Shown here: positions 25,635-26,846 of the stretch, in pieces | Position numbering within the stretch: position 1 is the stretch's first letter | Layout: each line of letters starts with the position of its first letter | Assembly (NCBI GenBank): GCA_937907645.1 | Contig: CALCWV010000036.1 | Span: 1-26,846 of the forward strand | From: an uncultured Clostridia bacterium | GTDB taxonomy: Bacteria > Bacillota > Clostridia > Christensenellales > UBA1242 | Direction of reading: 5' to 3' | DNA length: 26,846 nucleotides | Notes under the pieces: model-generated | Told to the model about the DNA's origin: nothing | The model's input: the letters and a program-made list of their open reading frames with translations, nothing else | The model's database searches: none | Translations under genes and position numbers: made by a program

Positions 25635-25702
25635 ATATTTATTATCTCATTTTTAACAAGTTTTCAAAATTTTTTAATTAATAAAATAAAAATTAAATTT
25701 GT

Positions 25703-25733
25703 TAAATAAAAAAAATAGGAATGAATCCTATTT
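25703..25733 (-). terminator. Terminator of the coiled-coil protein gene
   Basis: On the minus strand AAATAGGA pairs with TCCTATTT (25726-25733 with 25713-25720), followed by a run of T. The stem contains the TAG stop codon of the gene it ends. Confidence 0.8.
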
Positions 25734-26591
25734 TTCTCTCTTGTTAAATAAATTTTTAATTGGATGCTCTTGAGCTTTTTTCAACTCAACTCCTAGATCT
25801 ACAGTCTTTTTTCTTTGATCGCTGAGTTCTTCTTTCAAAGCGTCCGAATATTTTCTCCATGCGTCAAGGTTGTCACAGAGTGATTTTACTTCTCTTCCAA
25901 GTCTAGCATTTTTTTCTTTTTCATTCTTTAATTGATTTTCTAACTTTACACTTCTGTTGTGAGCCTCTGTAACCTCGCCCTTCATTTTTACGTTTTCAGC
26001 TTGGCTCTTTGCATAGAGTTTTTCTGCTGGTGAATTTAACATCCAAACAGCCTCACTCTCTTCAACTGTTCCAACAATTAGTCTGTTAAGATAATCGTTA
26101 AGAGCATTTGAATCAACATAAAGATCGTTTGTTACAATAGCAACATTCTTTGTGCTCATTGTATTTTTGAAATCAACTGCAATTTCTCTAGCAAGCATAT
26201 AATCTGTTGCCATAGCAACTTCTTCGCTATAATTTGACCCTCTATCACTAAGCACAACTGTATTAACTGTTTTAATAGGTTCGTTGTCATTGTTTTTATT
26301 GCTTCCAGCTAAACGTTCATACATAGCCTTTGCTTCTTGAACCTTTTCTTTATCATATGAATAAACTATAATTTTAAGAGTCTCATCGATTCCTTTTTGT
26401 CCGGCAAAAAGAATTCTTGCAGAATAATCTCTTGTTACACTTTCGCTATTTTCTTCTAATTCAACTTCTTTGATGTAGCATTTTCCCATTTTACATCTTT
26501 CAACAACTTGTTCAATCATACTAACTGTGGCAACATATGGTGAATTCCATTGTCCGTCGTTTGTTACATTAATTACTTGATATATTTTCAT
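25728..26591 (-). CDS. Unknown cytoplasmic protein with C-terminal coiled coil
   Basis: Not recognised. It has 287 residues from the ATG at 26591. That start is preceded by GGAGGG, and a perfect promoter lies over the 16 codons that would otherwise extend the frame. Residues 1-185 alternate strands and helices, with Rossmann- or NYN-like stretches ending in acidic residues (TVVLSD near 111-116, AIVTND near 151-156), but no catalytic set can be assigned. Residues about 188-272 are a long charged heptad-type coiled coil (AENVKMKGEVTEAHN..LENQLKNEKEKNARL), followed by a basic tail (IKNLFNKREK). The first residues MKIYQVINVTNDGQWNSPYVA look like a conserved domain start. Monocistronic with its own terminator, between the Ca2+ ATPase and a tRNA gene. 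A sensor or scaffold with a nucleotide-binding-like head is a guess. Confidence 0.8.
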   Translation of the reverse strand: MKIYQVINVTNDGQWNSPYVATVSMIEQVVERCKMGKCYIKEVELEENSESVTRDYSARILFAGQKGIDETLKIIVYSYDKEKVQEAKAMYERLAGSNKNNDNEPIKTVNTVVLSDRGSNYSEEVAMATDYMLAREIAVDFKNTMSTKNVAIVTNDLYVDSNALNDYLNRLIVGTVEESEAVWMLNSPAEKLYAKSQAENVKMKGEVTEAHNRSVKLENQLKNEKEKNARLGREVKSLCDNLDAWRKYSDALKEELSDQRKKTVDLGVELKKAQEHPIKNLFNKREK

Positions 26592-26610
26592 ACATCCCTC
26601 CAACAAGGTT

Positions 26611-26639
26611 ATTATAACACAAAGAAAAGCATATTTCAA
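26611..26639 (-). promoter_or_regulatory. Promoter of the coiled-coil protein gene
   Basis: On the minus strand -35 TTGAAA (26634-26639), a 17-bp spacer and a perfect -10 TATAAT (26611-26616). Transcription should start about 13 nt before the ATG at 26591, which rules out the longer reading frame opening inside the -35. Confidence 0.8.
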
Positions 26640-26688
26640 TAAAAAAAATTATTTTTTAACTTTTTTAGCAAAAAAATATAAAAATAAC

Positions 26689-26717
26689 TTGACTTTATTC
26701 CCTCCAATAGATATAAT
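26689..26717 (+). promoter_or_regulatory. Promoter of tRNA-Ile
   Basis: -35 TTGACT (26689-26694), a 17-bp spacer and a perfect -10 TATAAT (26712-26717). A leader of roughly 55 nt precedes the tRNA, so this gene or cluster is transcribed on its own and not from an upstream 16S rRNA gene. Confidence 0.8.
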
Positions 26718-26778
26718 AATAGAGCATTTACAAGTGCAAGAATATGTAAAAATTACATTTTCAAAACAATTTAATCGA

Positions 26779-26846
26779 TGGGATGTAGCTCAGCTGGTTA
26801 GAGCACCACCCTGATAAGGTGGGGGTCGGTGGTTCGAGTCCACTCA
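26779..26846 (+). tRNA. tRNA-Ile (anticodon GAT), 3' end cut by window edge
   Basis: The D arm TAGCTCAGCTGGTTAGAGC, the anticodon stem CCACC/GGTGG with loop CTGATAA (GAT at 26813-26815) and the T arm GGTGGTTCGAGTCCAC are all intact and very like other bacterial tRNA-Ile(GAU). The last two bases (CA) begin the 3' acceptor strand and pair with TG at positions 6-7. Placing U8 correctly puts base 1 at T26779, giving acceptor TGGGATG. The remaining 3' end lies outside the window, and further tRNA genes may follow. Confidence 0.93.

Noticed and set aside
26592..26639. Upstream ATG giving a lipoprotein-like N-terminus (..LLEGC) for the coiled-coil protein
   Set aside because: The ATG lies in the -35 TTGAAA and the codons run through a perfect TATAAT; GGAGGG before the ATG at 26591 marks the real start.

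Overview
The window looks like a chromosomal segment of a low-GC Bacillota-type bacterium, probably an uncultured gut clostridial or RF39-like lineage (inference). The evidence is A+T-rich spacers, purine-rich Shine-Dalgarno sites, textbook sigma-A-type promoters with 17-bp spacers, and normal genetic code use: TGG for Trp, and TGA as the stop of the cardiolipin synthase gene. No transposase, integrase, CRISPR array or phage module was seen.

Layout. Positions 1-427 have no gene but are dense in structure. Two paralogous hairpin units share exactly the same loop and stem lengths and have compensated stems, and the second sits inside a 28-nt inverted repeat that reaches the stop codon of the next gene. 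A minus-strand cardiolipin synthase gene (425-1885) follows. Then comes one enormous minus-strand gene (2031-12731, 3566 codons) for an N-terminally anchored, beta-rich, probably Ig-like surface protein. Across a divergent promoter region lies a plus-strand ABC-F ATPase of the YbiT/YkpA type (13023-14609). After a very A+T-rich spacer comes the minus-strand cluster gyrB-gyrA-trpS (20530 down to 14949), which covers DNA supercoiling and Trp-tRNA charging. Divergent from gyrB is a plus-strand gene of unknown family (20729-22858) with two HEPN-like segments, the second carrying an intact RNxxxH motif. A bidirectional terminator separates it from a minus-strand Ca2+-type P-type ATPase (22926-25634). 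Next is a minus-strand unknown coiled-coil protein (25728-26591), and finally the start of tRNA-Ile(GAT) on the plus strand, cut by the window edge.

Most genes are single housekeeping units with their own promoter or terminator; only gyrB-gyrA (25-nt gap), with trpS perhaps following, looks like an operon. The candidates for something undescribed are (a) the tandem structured units at 1-427, (b) the solitary tandem HEPN-like protein beside gyrB, and (c) the ABC-F protein whose second ATP site is degraded on both of its faces. The giant surface protein is large and species-specific in look, but it belongs to a recognisable kind of architecture.
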